DNA from: Loxodes magnus
Lineage: Eukaryota > Ciliophora > Karyorelictea > Loxodida > Loxodidae
DNA: 64,000 nucleotides
Direction: 5' to 3'
NCBI GenBank assembly: GCA_946699065.1
Contig: CAMPDV010000530.1
Span: 1-64,000 of the forward strand
Positions within the stretch are counted from its first letter, which is position 1. Each line of letters begins with the position of its first letter. The position numbers and the translations under genes are program-made. The notes under the pieces were generated by a model. It saw nothing but the letters and a program-made list of their open reading frames with translations. It was not told the DNA's origin and did no database searches. Below are positions 14,355-29,363 of this stretch, one piece after another.

Positions 14355-15095
14355 CGTCTAATCATAACTTCCCGATACGATGAACTCTGAATCACTGGAT
14401 ATAGCCACAGCATATACATAATCTGTGTGACCACTCATGGTCTTACAGGTACCTGTCTTGACGTCCCATAGTCTCACCGTCTAATCATAACTTCCCGATA
14501 CGATGAACTCTGAATCACTGGATATAGCCACAGATAATACTGAATCTGTGTGACCACTCATGGTCTTACAGGTACCTGTCTTGACGTCCCATAGTCTCAC
14601 CGTATAATCATAACTTCCCGATACGATGAACTCTGAATCACTGGATATAGCCACAGCATATACATAACTAGTGTGACCACTCATGGTCTTACAGGTACCT
14701 GTCTTGACGTCCCATAGTCTCACCGTCTTATCATCACTTCCCGATACGATGAACTCTGAATCACTGGATATAGCCACAGCATATACATAACTAGTGTGAC
14801 CACTCATGGTCTTACAGGTACCTGTCTTGACGTCCCATAGTCTCACCGTATAATCTTAACTTCCCGATACGATGAACTCTGAATCACTGGATATAGCCAC
14901 AGCATATACATAACTAGTGTGACCACTCATGGTCTTACAGGTACCTGTCTTGACGTCCCATAGTCTCACCGTATAATCATAACTTCCCGATACGATGAAC
15001 TCTGAATCACTGGATATAGCCACAGATAATACTGAATCTGTGTGACCACTCATAGTCTTACAGGTACCTGTCTTGACGTCCCATAGTCTCACCGT

Positions 15096-15707
15096 CTAAT
15101 CATAACTTCCCGATACGATGAACTCTGAATCACTGGATATAGCCACAGCATATACATAACTAGTGTGACCACTCATGGTCTTACAGGTACCTGTCTTGAC
15201 GTCCCATAGTCTCACCGTCTTATCATCACTTCCCGATACGATGAACTCTGAATCACTGGATATAGCCACAGCATATACATAACTAGTGTGACCACTCATG
15301 GTCTTACAGGTACCTGTCTTGACGTCCCATAGTCTCACCGTATTATCATAACTTTCCGATACGATGAACTCTGAATCACTGGATATAGCCACAGCATATA
15401 CATAACTAGTGTGACCACTCATGGTCTTACAGGTACCTGTCTTGACGTCCCATAGTCTCACCGTATAATCATAACTTCCCGATACGATGAACTCTGAATC
15501 ACTGGATATAGCCACAGATAATACTGAATCTGTGTGACCACTCATAGTCTTACAGGTACCTGTCTTGACGTCCCATAGTCTCACCGTATTATCATAACTT
15601 TCCGATACGATGAACTCTGAATCACTGGATATAGCCACAGATAATACTGAATCTGTGTGACCACTCATGGTCTTACAGGTACCTGTCTTGACGTCCCATA
15701 GTCTCAC
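15096..15707 (-). pseudogene. Open stretch of 5 WD40 units (203 codons)
   Basis: Five units between TAG stops at codon 25: DSVLSV/SESYDN, DSVLSV/YDY, SYVYAV/SESYDN, SYVYAV/DDK and SYVYAV/YD. The synonymous ACT at codon 39 marks some of its units and also recurs in nearby duplicated units at about 12470, 14313 and 17150. Confidence 0.35.
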
Positions 15708-15764
15708 CGTCTAATCATAACTTCCCGATACGATGAACTCTGAATCACTGGATATAGCCACAGA

Positions 15765-16445
15765 TCATAGATAATTAGTGTGACCACTCATGGTCTTACA
15801 GGTACCTGTCTTGATGTCCCATAGTCTCACCGTATAATCTCTACTTCCCGATACGATGAACTCTGAATCACTGGATATAGCCACAGATCTTACATAACTA
15901 GTGTGACCACTCATGGTCTTACAGGTACCTGTCTTGATGTTCCATAGTCTCACCGTATAATCTCCACTTCCCGATACGATGAACTCTGAATCACTGGATA
16001 TAGCCACAGATAATACATAATTAGTGTGACCACTCATGGTCTTACAGGTACCTGTCTTGACGTCCCATAGTCTCACCGTATTATCTCGACTTCTCGATAC
16101 GATGAACTCTGAATCACTGGATATAGCCACAGATAATACATAATCTGTGTGACCACTCATGGTCTTACAGGTACCTGTCTTGATGTTCCATAGTCTCACC
16201 GTCTTATCTTGACTTCCTGATACGATGAACTCTGAATCACTGGATATAGCCACAGCATATACAGAAATAGTGTTACCACTCATGGTCTTACAGGTACCTG
16301 TCTTGACGTCCCATAGTCTCACCGTATTATCATAACTTCCCGATACGATGAACTCTGAATCACTGGATATAGCCACAGATCTTACATAACTAGTGTGACC
16401 ACTCATGGTCTTACAGGTACCTGTCTTGACGTCCCATAGTCTCAC
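15765..16445 (-). pseudogene. Open stretch of 5.5 divergent WD40 units (226 codons)
   Basis: The best candidate in the left half for an older, less homogenised coding sequence. Units include SQDK, SRSRDN, GSGDY and GSRDY at codons 21-25, WNIK or WDIK at codons 30-33 and GNTISV at codons 1-6. It ends at TGA at codon 7 after NYL. Changes are mostly amino-acid changes at loop positions, with the WD40 core kept. Confidence 0.4.
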
Positions 16446-17183
16446 CGTCTAATCATAACTTCCCGATACGATGAACTCTGAATCACTGGATATAGCCACA
16501 GCATATACATAACTAGTGTGACCACTCATGGTCTTACAGGTACCTGTCTTGACGTCCCATAGTCTCACCGTCTAATCATAACTTCCCGATACGATGAACT
16601 CTGAATCACTGGATATAGCCACAGCATATACATAATCTGTGTGACCACTCATGGTCTTACAGGTACCTGTCTTGACGTCCCATAGTCTCACCGTCTAATC
16701 ATAACTTCCCGATACGATGAACTCTGAATCACTGGATATAGCCACAGATAATACTGAATTTGTGTGACCACTCATGGTCTTACAGGTACCTGTCTTGACG
16801 TCCCATAGTCTCACCGTATAATCATAACTTCCCGATACGATGAACTCTGAATCACTGGATATAGCCACAGATCATTGATAATTAGTGTGACCACTCATGG
16901 TCTTACAGGTACCTGTCTTGACGTCCCATAGTCTCACCGTATAATCTTAACTTCCCGATACGATGAACTCTGAATCACTGGATATAGCCACAGCATATAC
17001 ATAACTAGTGTGACCACTCATGGTCTTACAGGTACCTGTCTTGACGTCCCATAGTCTCACCGTATAATCATAACTTCCCGATACGATGAACTCTGAATCA
17101 CTGGATATAGCCACAGATAATACTGAATCTGTGTGACCACTCATAGTCTTACAGGTACCTGTCTTGACGTCCCATAGTCTCAC
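15765..17183 (-). repeat. Higher-order block B, right copy
   Basis: Partner of 12936-14354 at an exact 23-unit offset at both ends. The divergent part (15765-16445) is open for 226 codons and holds one unit more than its partner, with an extra SYVRSV/SGSRDY unit and WDIK. Codon-23 CAA (Gln) here shows that Gln is an accepted sense residue where other units have TAA. Confidence 0.85.
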
Positions 17184-20100
17184 CGTCTAATCATAACTTC
17201 CCGATACGATGAACTCTGAATCACTGGATATAGCCACAGCATATACATAATCTGTGTGACCACTCATGGTCTTACAGGTACCTGTCTTGACGTCCCATAG
17301 TCTCACCGTCTAATCATAACTTCCCGATACGATGAACTCTGAATCACTGGATATAGCCACAGATAATACTGAATTTGTGTGACCACTCATGGTCTTACAG
17401 GTACCTGTCTTGACGTCCCATAGTCTCACCGTATAATCATAACTTCCCGATACGATGAACTCTGAATCACTGGATATAGCCACAGATCATTGATAATTAG
17501 TGTGACCACTCATGGTCTTACAGGTACCTGTCTTGACGTCCCATAGTCTCACCGTATAATCATGACTTCCCGATACGATGAACTCTGAATCACTGGATAT
17601 AGCCACAGCATATACATAACTAGTGTGACCACTCATGGTCTTACAGGTACCTGTCTTGACGTCCCATAGTCTCACCGTATAATCTTAACTTCCCGATACG
17701 ATGAACTCTGAATCACTGGATATAGCCACAGCATATACATAACTAGTGTGACCACTCATGGTCTTACAGGTACCTGTCTTGACGTCCCATAGTCTCACCG
17801 TATAATCATGACTTCCCGATACGATGAACTCTGAATCACTGGATATAGCCACAGATAATACTGAATCTGTGTGACCACTCATAGTCTTACAGGTACCTGT
17901 CTTGACGTCCCATAGTCTCACCGTCTAATCATAACTTCCCGATACGATGAACTCTGAATCACTGGATATAGCCACAGCATATACATAATCTGTGTGACCA
18001 CTCATGGTCTTACAGGTACCTGTCTTGACGTCCCATAGTCTCACCGTATTATCATAACTTTCCGATACGATGAACTCTGAATCACTGGATATAGCCACAG
18101 ATCTTACATAACTAGTGTGACCACTCATGGTCTTACAGGTACCTGTCTTGACGTCCCATAGTCTCACCGTATAATCTTAACTTCCCGATACGATGAACTC
18201 TGAATCACTGGATATAGCCACAGCATATACATAACTAGTGTGACCACTCATGGTCTTACAGGTACCTGTCTTGACGTCCCATAGTCTCACCGTATAATCA
18301 TGACTTCCCGATACGATGAACTCTGAATCACTGGATATAGCCACAGATCTTACATAATTAGTGTGACCACTCATGGTCTTACAGGTACCTGTCTTGACGT
18401 CCCATAGTCTCACCGTCTTATCATAACTTCCCGATACGATGAACTCTGAATCACTGGATATAGCCACAGCATATACATAACTAGTGTGACCACTCATGGT
18501 CTTACAGGTACCTGTCTTGACGTCCCATAGTCTCACCGTATTATCATAACTTTCCGATACAATGAACTCTGAATCACTGGATATAGCCACAGATCTTACA
18601 TAACTAGTGTGACCACTCATGGTCTTACAGGTACCTGTCTTGACGTCCCATAGTCTCACCGTATAATCATAACTTCCCGATACGATGAACTCTGAATCAC
18701 TGGATATAGCCACAGATCATTGATAATTAGTGTGACCACTCATGGTCTTACAGGTACCTGTCTTGACGTCCCATAGTCTCACCGTATAATCTTAACTTCC
18801 CGATACGATGAACTCTGAATCACTGGATATAGCCACAGCATATACATAACTAGTGTGACCACTCATGGTCTTACAGGTACCTGTCTTGACGTCCCATAGT
18901 CTCACCGTATAATCATGACTTCCCGATACGATGAACTCTGAATCACTGGATATAGCCACAGCATATACATAACTAGTGTGACCACTCATTGTCTTATAGG
19001 TACCTGTCTTGACGTACCATAGTCTCACCGTATAATCATGACTTCCCGATACGATGAACTCTGAATCACTGGATATAGCCACAGATCATAGATAATTAGT
19101 GTGACCACTCATGGTCTTACAGGTACCTGTCTTGACGTCCCATAGTCTCACCGTATAATCTCTACTTCCCGATACGATGAACTCTGAATCACTGGATATA
19201 GCCACAGCATATACATAACTAGTGTGACCACTCATGGTCTTACAGGTACCTGTCTTGACGTCCCATAGTCTCACCGTATAATCATGACTTCCCGATACGA
19301 TGAACTCTGAATCACTGGATATAGCCACAGATAATACTGAATCTGTGTGACCACTCATGGTCTTACAGGTACCTGTCTTGACGTCCCATAGTCTCACCGT
19401 ATAATCATAACTTCCCGATACGATGAACTCTGAATCACTGGATATAGCCACAGCATATACATAACTAGTGTGACCACTCATGGTCTTACAGGTACCTGTC
19501 TTGACGTCCCATAGTCTCACCGTATAATCATAACTTCCCGATACGATGAACTCTGAATCACTGGATATAGCCACAGCATATACATAACTAGTGTGACCAC
19601 TCATGGTCTTACAGGTACCTGTCTTGACGTCCCATAGTCTCACCGTATAATCTTAACTTCCCGATACGATGAACTCTGAATCACTGGATATAGCCACAGC
19701 ATATACATAACTAGTGTGACCACTCATGGTCTTACAGGTACCTGTCTTGACGTCCCATAGTCTCACCGTATAATCATGACTTCCCGATACGATGAACTCT
19801 GAATCACTGGATATAGCCACAGCATATACATAACTAGTGTGACCACTCATTGTCTTATAGGTACCTGTCTTGACGTACCATAGTCTCACCGTATTATCAT
19901 GACTTCCCGATACGATGAACTCTGAATCACTGGATATAGCCACAGATCATAGATAATTAGTGTGACCACTCATGGTCTTACAGGTACCTGTCTTGACGTC
20001 CCATAGTCTCACCGTCTTATCATCACTTCCCGATACGATGAACTCTGAATCACTGGATATAGCCACAGCATATACATAACTAGTGTGACCACTCATGGTC

Positions 20101-20636
20101 TTAAAGGTACCTGTCTTGACGTCCCATAGTCTCACCGTATAATCATGACTTCCCGATACGATGAACTCTGAATCACTGGATATAGACACAGATAATACTG
20201 AATCTGTGTGACCACTCATGGTCTTACAGGTACCTGTCTTGACGTCCCATAGTCTCACCGTCTAATCATAACTTCCCGATACGATGAACTCTGAATCACT
20301 GGATATAGCCACAGCATATACATAACTAGTGTGACCACTCATGGTCTTACAGGTACCTGTCTTGACGTCCCATAGTCTCACCGTATAATCATGACTTCCC
20401 GATACGATGAACTCTGAATCACTGGATATAGCCACAGATCATAGATAATTAGTGTGACCACTCATGGTCTTACAGGTACCTGTCTTGACGTCCCATAGTC
20501 TCACCGTATAATCTCTACTTCCCGATACGATGAACTCTGAATCACTGGATATAGCCACAGCATATACATAACTAGTGTGACCACTTATGGTCTTACAGGT
20601 ACCTGTCTTGACGTCCCATAGTCTCACCGTATAATC

Positions 20637-21419
20637 TTAACTTCCCGATACGATGAACTCTGAATCACTGGATATAGCCACAGCATATACATAATCTGTG
20701 TGACCACTCATGGTCTTACAGGTACCTGTCTTGACGTCCCATAGTCTCACCGTCCTATCATAACTTCCCGATACGATGAACTCTGAATCACTGGATATAG
20801 CCACAGATCTTACATAATTAGTGTGACCACTCATGGTCTTACAGGTACCTGTCTTGACGTCCCATAGTCTCACCGTCTTATCATAACTTCCCGATACGAT
20901 GAACTCTGAATCACTGGATATAGCCACAGCATATACATAACTAGTGTGACCACTCATGGTCTTAAAGGTACCTGTCTTGACGTCCCATAGTCTCACCGTA
21001 TAATCATAACTTCCCGATACGATGAACTCTGAATCACTGGATATAGACACAGATAATACTGAATCTGTGTGACCACTCATGGTCTTACAGGTACCTGTCT
21101 TGACGTCCCATAGTCTCACCGTATAATCATAACTTCCCGATACGATGAACTCTGAATCACTGGATATAGCCACAGCATATACATAACTAGTGTGACCACT
21201 CATGGTCTTACAGGTACCTGTCTTGACGTCCCATAGTCTCACCGTATAATCATGACTTCCCGATACGATGAACTCTGAATCACTGGATATAGACACAGAT
21301 AATACTGAATCTGTGTGACCACTCATGGTCTTACAGGTACCTGTCTTGACGTCCCATAGTCTCACCGTATAATCATGACTTCCCGATACGATGAACTCTG
21401 AATCACTGGATATAGCCAC
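20637..21419 (-). pseudogene. Open stretch of 6 WD40 units (260 codons)
   Basis: Six units from a TAA at codon 23 (20637) to the TGA at codon 7 near 21425. It contains two SVSISSD units, one TFK unit, NYVRSV and the first Arg-25 (YDRT, AGG codon) unit of the window. From here to the right Lys and Arg at codon 25 become common. Confidence 0.35.
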
Positions 21420-22967
21420 AGATCATAGATAATTAGTGTGACCACTCATGGTCTTACAGGTACCTGTCTTGACGTCCCATAGTCTCACCGTATTATCATA
21501 ACTTTCCGATACGATGAACTCTGAATCACTGGATATAGCCACAGATCTTACATAACTAGTGTGACCACTCATGGTCTTACAGGTACCTGTCTTGACGTCC
21601 CATAGTCTCACCGTATAATCATAACTTCCCGATACGATGAACTCTGAATCACTGGATATAGCCACAGATAATACTGAATCTGTGTGACCACTCATGGTCT
21701 TACAGGTACCTGTCTTGACGTCCCATAGTCTCACCGTCTAATCATAACTTCCCGATACGATGAACTCTGAATCACTGGATATAGCCACAGCATATACATA
21801 ATCTGTGTGACCACTCATGGTCTTACAGGTACCTGTCTTGACGTCCCATAGTCTCACCGTATTATCATGACTTCCCGATACGATGAACTCTGAATCACTG
21901 GATATAGCCACAGATCATAGATAATTAGTGTGACCACTCATGGTCTTACAGGTACCTGTCTTGACGTCCCATAGTCTCACCGTCTTATCATAACTTCCCG
22001 ATACGATGAACTCTGAATCACTGGATATAGCCACAGATAATACTGAATTTGTGTGACCACTCATGGTCTTACAGGTACCTGTCTTGACGTCCCATAGTCT
22101 CACCGTCTAATCATAACTTCCCGATACGATGAACTCTGAATCACTGGATATAGACACAGCATATACATAATCTGTGTGACCACTCATGGTCTTACAGGTA
22201 CCTGTCTTGACGTTCCATAGTCTCACCGTCCTATCATAACTTCCCGATACGATGAACTCTGAATCACTGGATATAGCCACAGATAATACTGAATCTGTGT
22301 GACCACTCATGGTCTTACAGGTACCTGTCTTGACGTCCCATAGTCTCACCGTCTTATCATAACTTTCCGATACGATGAACTCTGAATCACTGGATATAGA
22401 CACAGCATATACATAACTAGTGTGACCACTCATGGTCTTACAGGTACCTGTCTTGACGTCCCATAGTCTCACCGTCCTATCATAACTTCCCGATACGATG
22501 AACTCTGAATCACTGGATATAGCCACAGATCATACATAACTAGTGTGACCACTCATGGTCTTACAGGTACCTGTCTTGACGTCCCATAGTCTCACCGTAT
22601 AATCATAACTTCCCGATACGATGAACTCTGAATCACTGGATATAGCCACAGCATATACATAACTAGTGTGACCACTCATGGTCTTACAGGTACCTGTCTT
22701 GACGTCCCATAGTCTCACCGTATAATCTTAACTTCCCGATACGATGAACTCTGAATCACTGGATATAGCCACAGATAATACTGAATTTGTGTGACCACTC
22801 ATGGTCTTACAGGTACCTGTCTTGACGTCCCATAGTCTCACCGTATAATCATGACTTCCCGATACGATGAACTCTGAATCACTGGATATAGCCACAGATA
22901 ATACTGAATCTGTGTGACCACTCATGGTCTTACAGGTACCTGTCTTGACGTCCCATAGTCTCACCGT

Positions 22968-23456
22968 CTAATCATAACTTCCCGATACGATGAACTCTGA
23001 ATCACTGGATATAGCCACAGATAATACTGAATTTGTGTGACCACTCATGGTCTTACAGGTACCTGTCTTGACGTCCCATAGTCTCACCGTATAATCATGA
23101 CTTCCCGATACGATGAACTCTGAATCACTGGATATAGCCACAGATAATACATAATCTGTGTGACCACTCATGGTCTTACAGGTACCTGTCTTGACGTCCC
23201 ATAGTCTCACCGTCTAATCATAACTTCCCGATACGATGAACTCTGAATCACTGGATATAGCCACAGATAATACTGAATTTGTGTGACCACTCATGGTCTT
23301 ACAGGTACCTGTCTTGACGTCCCATAGTCTCACCGTATAATCATGACTTCCCGATACGATGAACTCTGAATCACTGGATATAGCCACAGATAATACATAA
23401 TCTGTGTGACCACTCATGGTCTTACAGGTACCTGTCTTGACGTCCCATAGTCTCAC
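22968..23456 (-). repeat. 246-bp dimer repeat, two copies
   Basis: Two identical two-unit blocks: a DYVLSV/HDY unit followed by an NSVLSV/YD unit ending in TAG at codon 25. The same dimer, with its stop, recurs at 25059 (one variable codon changed), 29364-29852 and 35760, and without the stop elsewhere. The copy unit of recent amplification here is 246 bp rather than 123. Confidence 0.8.
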
Positions 23457-24380
23457 CGTCTAATCATAACTTCCCGATACGATGAACTCTGAATCACTGG
23501 ATATAGCCACAGATAATACTGAATTTGTGTGACCACTCATGGTCTTACAGGTACATGTCTTGACGTCCCATAGTCTCACCGTCTAATCATAACTTCCCGA
23601 TACGATGAACTCTGAATCACTGGATATAGCCACAGATGATACATAACTAGTGTGACCACTCATGGTCTTACAGGTACCTGTCTTGACGTCCCATAGTCTC
23701 ACCGTATAATCATGACTTCCCGATACGATGAACTCTGAATCACTGGATATAGCCACAGCATATACATAACTAGTGTGACCACTCATTGTCTTATAGGTAC
23801 CTGTCTTGACGTACCATAGTCTCACCGTATTATCATGACTTCCCGATACGATGAACTCTGAATCACTGGATATAGCCACAGATCATAGATAATTAGTGTG
23901 ACCACTCATGGTCTTATAGGTACCTGTCTTGACGTCCCATAGTCTCACCGTATTATCATAACTTTCCGATACAATGAACTCTGAATCACTGGATATAGCC
24001 ACAGATCTTACATAACTAGTGTGACCACTCATGGTCTTACAGGTACCTGTCTTGACGTCCCATAGTCTCACCGTATAATCATAACTTCCCGATACGATGA
24101 ACTCTGAATCACTGGATATAGCCACAGATCATTGATAATTAGTGTGACCACTCATGGTCTTACAGGTACCTGTCTTGACGTCCCATAGTCTCACCGTCTT
24201 ATCATAACTTTCCGATACGATGAACTCTGAATCACTGGATATAGCCACAGATGATACATAACTAGTGTGACCACTCATGGTCTTACAGGTACCTGTCTTG
24301 ACGTCCCATAGTCTCACCGTATAATCATAACTTCCCGATACGATGAACTCTGAATCACTGGATATAGCCACAGATAATAC

Positions 24381-24383
24381 CTA
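24381..24383 (-). other. TAG at unit codon 5
   Basis: Codon 5 is TAT or TCA in nearly all units. Here it is TAG (after Asn-4). The same TAG is seen at 9744, 28686, 37173 and 52210. Codon 5 is one of the variable loop codons, like the other stop positions. Confidence 0.8.
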
Positions 24384-25727
24384 ATTAGTGTGACCACTCA
24401 TGGTCTTACAGGTACCTGTCTTGACGTCCCATAGTCTCACTGTCAAATCATAACTTCCCGATACGATGAACTCTGAATCACTGGATATAGCCACAGATCA
24501 TACATGACTAGTTTGACCACTCATGGTCTTACAGGTACCTGTCTTGACGTCCCATAGTCTCACCGTCTTATCATAACTTCCCGATACGATGAACTCTGAA
24601 TCACTGGATATAGCCACAGATCATACATAACTAGTGTGACCACTCATGGTCTTACAGGTACCTGTCTTGACGTCCCATAGTCTCACCGTATAATCATAAC
24701 TTCCCGATACGATGAACTCTGAATCACTGGATATAGACACAGCATATACATAACTAGTGTGACCACTCATGGTCTTACAGGTACCTGTCTTGACGTCCCA
24801 TAGTCTCACCGTATAATCTTAACTTCCCGATACGATGAACTCTGAATCACTGGATATAGCCACAGATAATACTGAATTTGTGTGACCACTCATGGTCTTA
24901 CAGGTACCTGTCTTGACGTCCCATAGTCTCACCGTATAATCATGACTTCCCGATACGATGAACTCTGAATCACTGGATATAGCCACAGATAATACATAAT
25001 CTGTGTGACCACTCATGGTCTTACAGGTACCTGTCTTGACGTCCCATAGTCTCACCGTCTAATCATAACTTCCCGATACGATGAACTCTGAATCACTGGA
25101 TATAGCCACAGATAATACTGAATTTGTGTGACCACTCATGGTCTTACAGGTACCTGTCTTGACGTCCCATAGTCTCACCGTCTTATCATAACTTCCCGAT
25201 ACGATGAACTCTGAATCACTGGATATAGCCACAGATAATACATAATCTGTGTGACCACTCATGGTCTTACAGGTACCTGTCTTGACGTCCCATAGTCTCA
25301 CCGTCTAATCATAACTTCCCGATACGATGAACTCTGAATCACTGGATATAGCCACAGCATATACATAATCTGTGTGACCACTCATGGTCTTATAGGTACC
25401 TGTCTTGACGTCCCATAGTCTCACCGTATTATCATAACTTTCCGATACAATGAACTCTGAATCACTGGATATAGCCACAGATAATACTGAATCTGTGTGA
25501 CCACTCATAGTCTTACAGGTACCTGTCTTGACGTCCCAACGTCTCACCGTCTAATCATAACTTCCCGATACGATGAACTCTGAATCACTGGATATAGCCA
25601 CAGCATATACATAACTAGTGTGACCACTCATTGTCTTATAGGTACCTGTCTTGACGTACCATAGTCTCACCGTATTATCATGACTTCCCGATACGATGAA
25701 CTCTGAATCACTGGATATAGCCACAGA

Positions 25728-26462
25728 TCATAGATAATTAGTGTGACCACTCATGGTCTTATAGGTACCTGTCTTGACGTCCCATAGTCTCACCGTATTA
25801 TCATAACTTTCCGATACAATGAACTCTGAATCACTGGATATAGCCACAGATCTTACATAACTAGTGTGACCACTCATGGTCTTACAGGTACCTGTCTTGA
25901 CGTCCCATAGTCTCACCGTATAATCATAACTTCCCGATACGATGAACTCTGAATCACTGGATATAGCCACAGATAATACTGAATCTGTGTGACCACTCAT
26001 GGTCTTACAGGTACCTGTCTTGACGTCCCATAGTCTCACCGTCTTATCATAACTTCCCGATACGATGAACTCTGAATCACTGGATATAGACACAGCATAT
26101 ACATAATCTGTGTGACCACTCATGGTCTTACAGGTACCTGTCTTGACGTCCCATAGTCTCACCGTATAATCATGACTTCCCGATACGATGAACTCTGAAT
26201 CACTGGATATAGCCACAGATCTTACATAACTAGTGTGACCACTCATGGTCTTACAGGTACCTGTCTTGACGTCCCATAGTCTCACCGTATAATCATGACT
26301 TCCCGATACGATGAACTCTGAATCACTGGATATAGCCACAGCATATACATAACTAGTGTGACCACTCATTGTCTTATAGGTACCTGTCTTGACGTACCAT
26401 AGTCTCACCGTATTATCATGACTTCCCGATACGATGAACTCTGAATCACTGGATATAGCCAC
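25728..26462 (-). pseudogene. Open stretch of 6 WD40 units (244 codons)
   Basis: Bounded by TGA at codon 7 on both sides, so it starts at Val-9 and ends after NYL. Units: HDN with Tyr replacing the WD aspartate (LWYVKTGTY), SYVYAV/HDY, SYVRSV/HDY, DYVYAV-S/YDK, DSVLSV/YDY, SYVRSV/SESYDN. The Tyr-31 unit is always linked to TYK at codon 37. Confidence 0.35.
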
Positions 26463-27641
26463 AGATCATAGATAATTAGTGTGACCACTCATGGTCTTAT
26501 AGGTACCTGTCTTGACGTCCCATAGTCTCACCGTATTATCATAACTTTCCGATACAATGAACTCTGAATCACTGGATATAGCCACAGATCTTACATAACT
26601 AGTGTGACCACTCATGGTCTTACAGGTACCTGTCTTGACGTCCCATAGTCTCACCGTATAATCATGACTTCCCGATACGATGAACTCTGAATCACTGGAT
26701 ATAGCCACAGCATATACATAACTAGTGTGACCACTCATGGTCTTACAGGTACCTGTCTTGACGTCCCATAGTCTCACCGTCTTATCATAACTTCCCGATA
26801 CGATGAACTCTGAATCACTGGATATAGACACAGCATATACATAATCTGTGTGACCACTCATGGTCTTACAGGTACCTGTCTTGACGTCCCATAGTCTCAC
26901 CGTATTATCATGACTTCCCGATACGATGAACTCTGAATCACTGGATATAGCCACAGATCATAGATAATTAGTGTGACCACTCATGGTCTTACAGGTACCT
27001 GTCTTGACGTCCCATAGTCTCACCGTCTTATCATAACTTCCCGATACGATGAACTCTGAATCACTGGATATAGCCACAGATAATACTGAATTTGTGTGAC
27101 CACTCATGGTCTTACAGGTACCTGTCTTGACGTCCCATAGTCTCACCGTCTAATCATAACTTCCCGATACGATGAACTCTGAATCACTGGATATAGACAC
27201 AGCATATACATAATCTGTGTGACCACTCATGGTCTTACAGGTACCTGTCTTGACGTCCCATAGTCTCACCGTCCTATCATAACTTCCCGATACGATGAAC
27301 TCTGAATCACTGGATATAGCCACAGATAATACTGAATCTGTGTGACCACTCATGGTCTTACAGGTACCTGTCTTGACGTCCCATAGTCTCACCGTCTTAT
27401 CATAACTTTCCGATACGATGAACTCTGAATCACTGGATATAGACACAGCATATACATAACTAGTGTGACCACTCATGGTCTTACAGGTACCTGTCTTGAC
27501 GTCCCATAGTCTCACCGTCCTATCATAACTTCCCGATACGATGAACTCTGAATCACTGGATATAGCCACAGCATATACATAACTAGTGTGACCACTCATG
27601 GTCTTACAGGTACCTGTCTTGACGTCCCATAGTCTCACCGT

Positions 27642-28007
27642 CTAATCATAACTTCCCGATACGATGAACTCTGAATCACTGGATATAGACACAGCATATA
27701 CATAACTAGTGTGACCACTCATGGTCTTACAGGTACCTGTCTTGACGTCCCATAATCTCACCGTCTTATCATCATTTCCCGATGCGATGAACTCTGAATC
27801 ACTGGATATAGCCACAGATAATACTGAATCTGTGTGACCACTCATGGTCTTACAGGTACCTGTCTTGACGTACCATAGTCTCACCGTATAATCATAACTT
27901 CCCGATACGATGAACTCTGAATCACTGGATATAGCCACAGCATATACATAACTAGTGTGACCACTCATGGTCTTACAGGTACATGTCTTGACGTCCCATA
28001 GTCTCAC
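27642..28007 (-). repeat. Three-unit block with rare IASGND unit, left copy
   Basis: Carries a unit with Ala-19 and Asn-22 (FIASGNDDK), TTA in place of CTA at Leu-29, and a YDY unit with LWYVKTGTC. The same three-unit order is found at 48337-48702, on the other side of the jumbled zone. Confidence 0.8.
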
Positions 28008-28599
28008 CGTCTAATCATAACTTCCCGATACGATGAACTCTGAATCACTGGATATAGCCACAGCATATACATAACTAGTGTGACCACTCATGGTCTTACA
28101 GGTACCTGTCTTGACGTCCCATAGTCTCACCGTATAATCATGACTTCCCGATACGATGAACTCTGAATCACTGGATATAGCCACAGCATATACATAACTA
28201 GTGTGACCACTCATTGTCTTATAGGTACCTGTCTTGACGTCCCATAGTCTCACCGTCTAATCATAACTTCCCGATACGATGAACTCTGAATCACTGGATA
28301 TAGACACAGCATATACATAATCTGTGTGACCACTCATGGTCTTACAGGTACCTGTCTTGACGTCCCATAGTCTCACCGTCTTATCATAACTTTCCGATAC
28401 GATGAACTCTGAATCACTGGATATAGCCACAGATAATACTGAATTTGTGTGACCACTCATGGTCTTACAGGTACATGTCTTGACGTCCCATAGTCTCACC
28501 GTATAATCTTAACTTCCCGATACGATGAACTCTGAATCACTGGATATAGCCACAGCATATACATAACTAGTGTGACCACTCATGGTCTTACAGGTACCT

Positions 28600-28690
28600 G
28601 TCTTGACGTACCATAGTCTCACCGTCAAATCTACACTTCCCGATACGATGAACTCTGAATTACTGGATATAGACACAGCACATACCTAAT
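28600..28690 (-). repeat. Rare relic unit, second copy
   Basis: Val at codon 23, TTG at codon 25, Asn-14, TAG at codon 5 (28686-28688), Cys at codon 7 and GNTH at codons 1-4. It shares Val-23, Asn-14 and TAG-5 with the unit at 9680-9750, 154 units away. A TTG at codon 25 also occurs at about 24440. Confidence 0.7.
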
Positions 28691-29363
28691 GTGTGTTACC
28701 ACTCATGGTCTTACAGGTACCTGTCTTGACGTCCCATAGTCTCACCGTATTATCATAACTTTCCGATACAATGAACTCTGAATCACTGGATATAGCCACA
28801 GATCTTACATAACTAGTGTGACCACTCATGGTCTTACAGGTACCTGTCTTGACGTCCCATAGTCTCACCGTATAATCATAACTTCCCGATACGATGAACT
28901 CTGAATCACTGGATATAGCCACAGATCATTGATAATTAGTGTGACCACTCATGGTCTTACAGGTACCTGTCTTGACGTCCCATAGTCTCACCGTCTTATC
29001 ATAACTTTCCGATACGATGAACTCTGAATCACTGGATATAGCCACAGCATATACATAACTAGTGTGACCACTCATGGTCTTACAGGTACCTGTCTTGACG
29101 TCCCATAGTCTCACCGTATAATCATGACTTCCCGATACGATGAACTCTGAATCACTGGATATAGCCACAGATAATACTGAATTTGTGTGACCACTCATGG
29201 TCTTACAGGTACCTGTCTTGACGTCCCATAGTCTCACCGTATAATCATGACTTCCCGATACGATGAACTCTGAATCACTGGATATAGCCACAGATAATAC
29301 ATAATCTGTGTGACCACTCATGGTCTTACAGGTACCTGTCTTGACGTCCCATAGTCTCACCGT

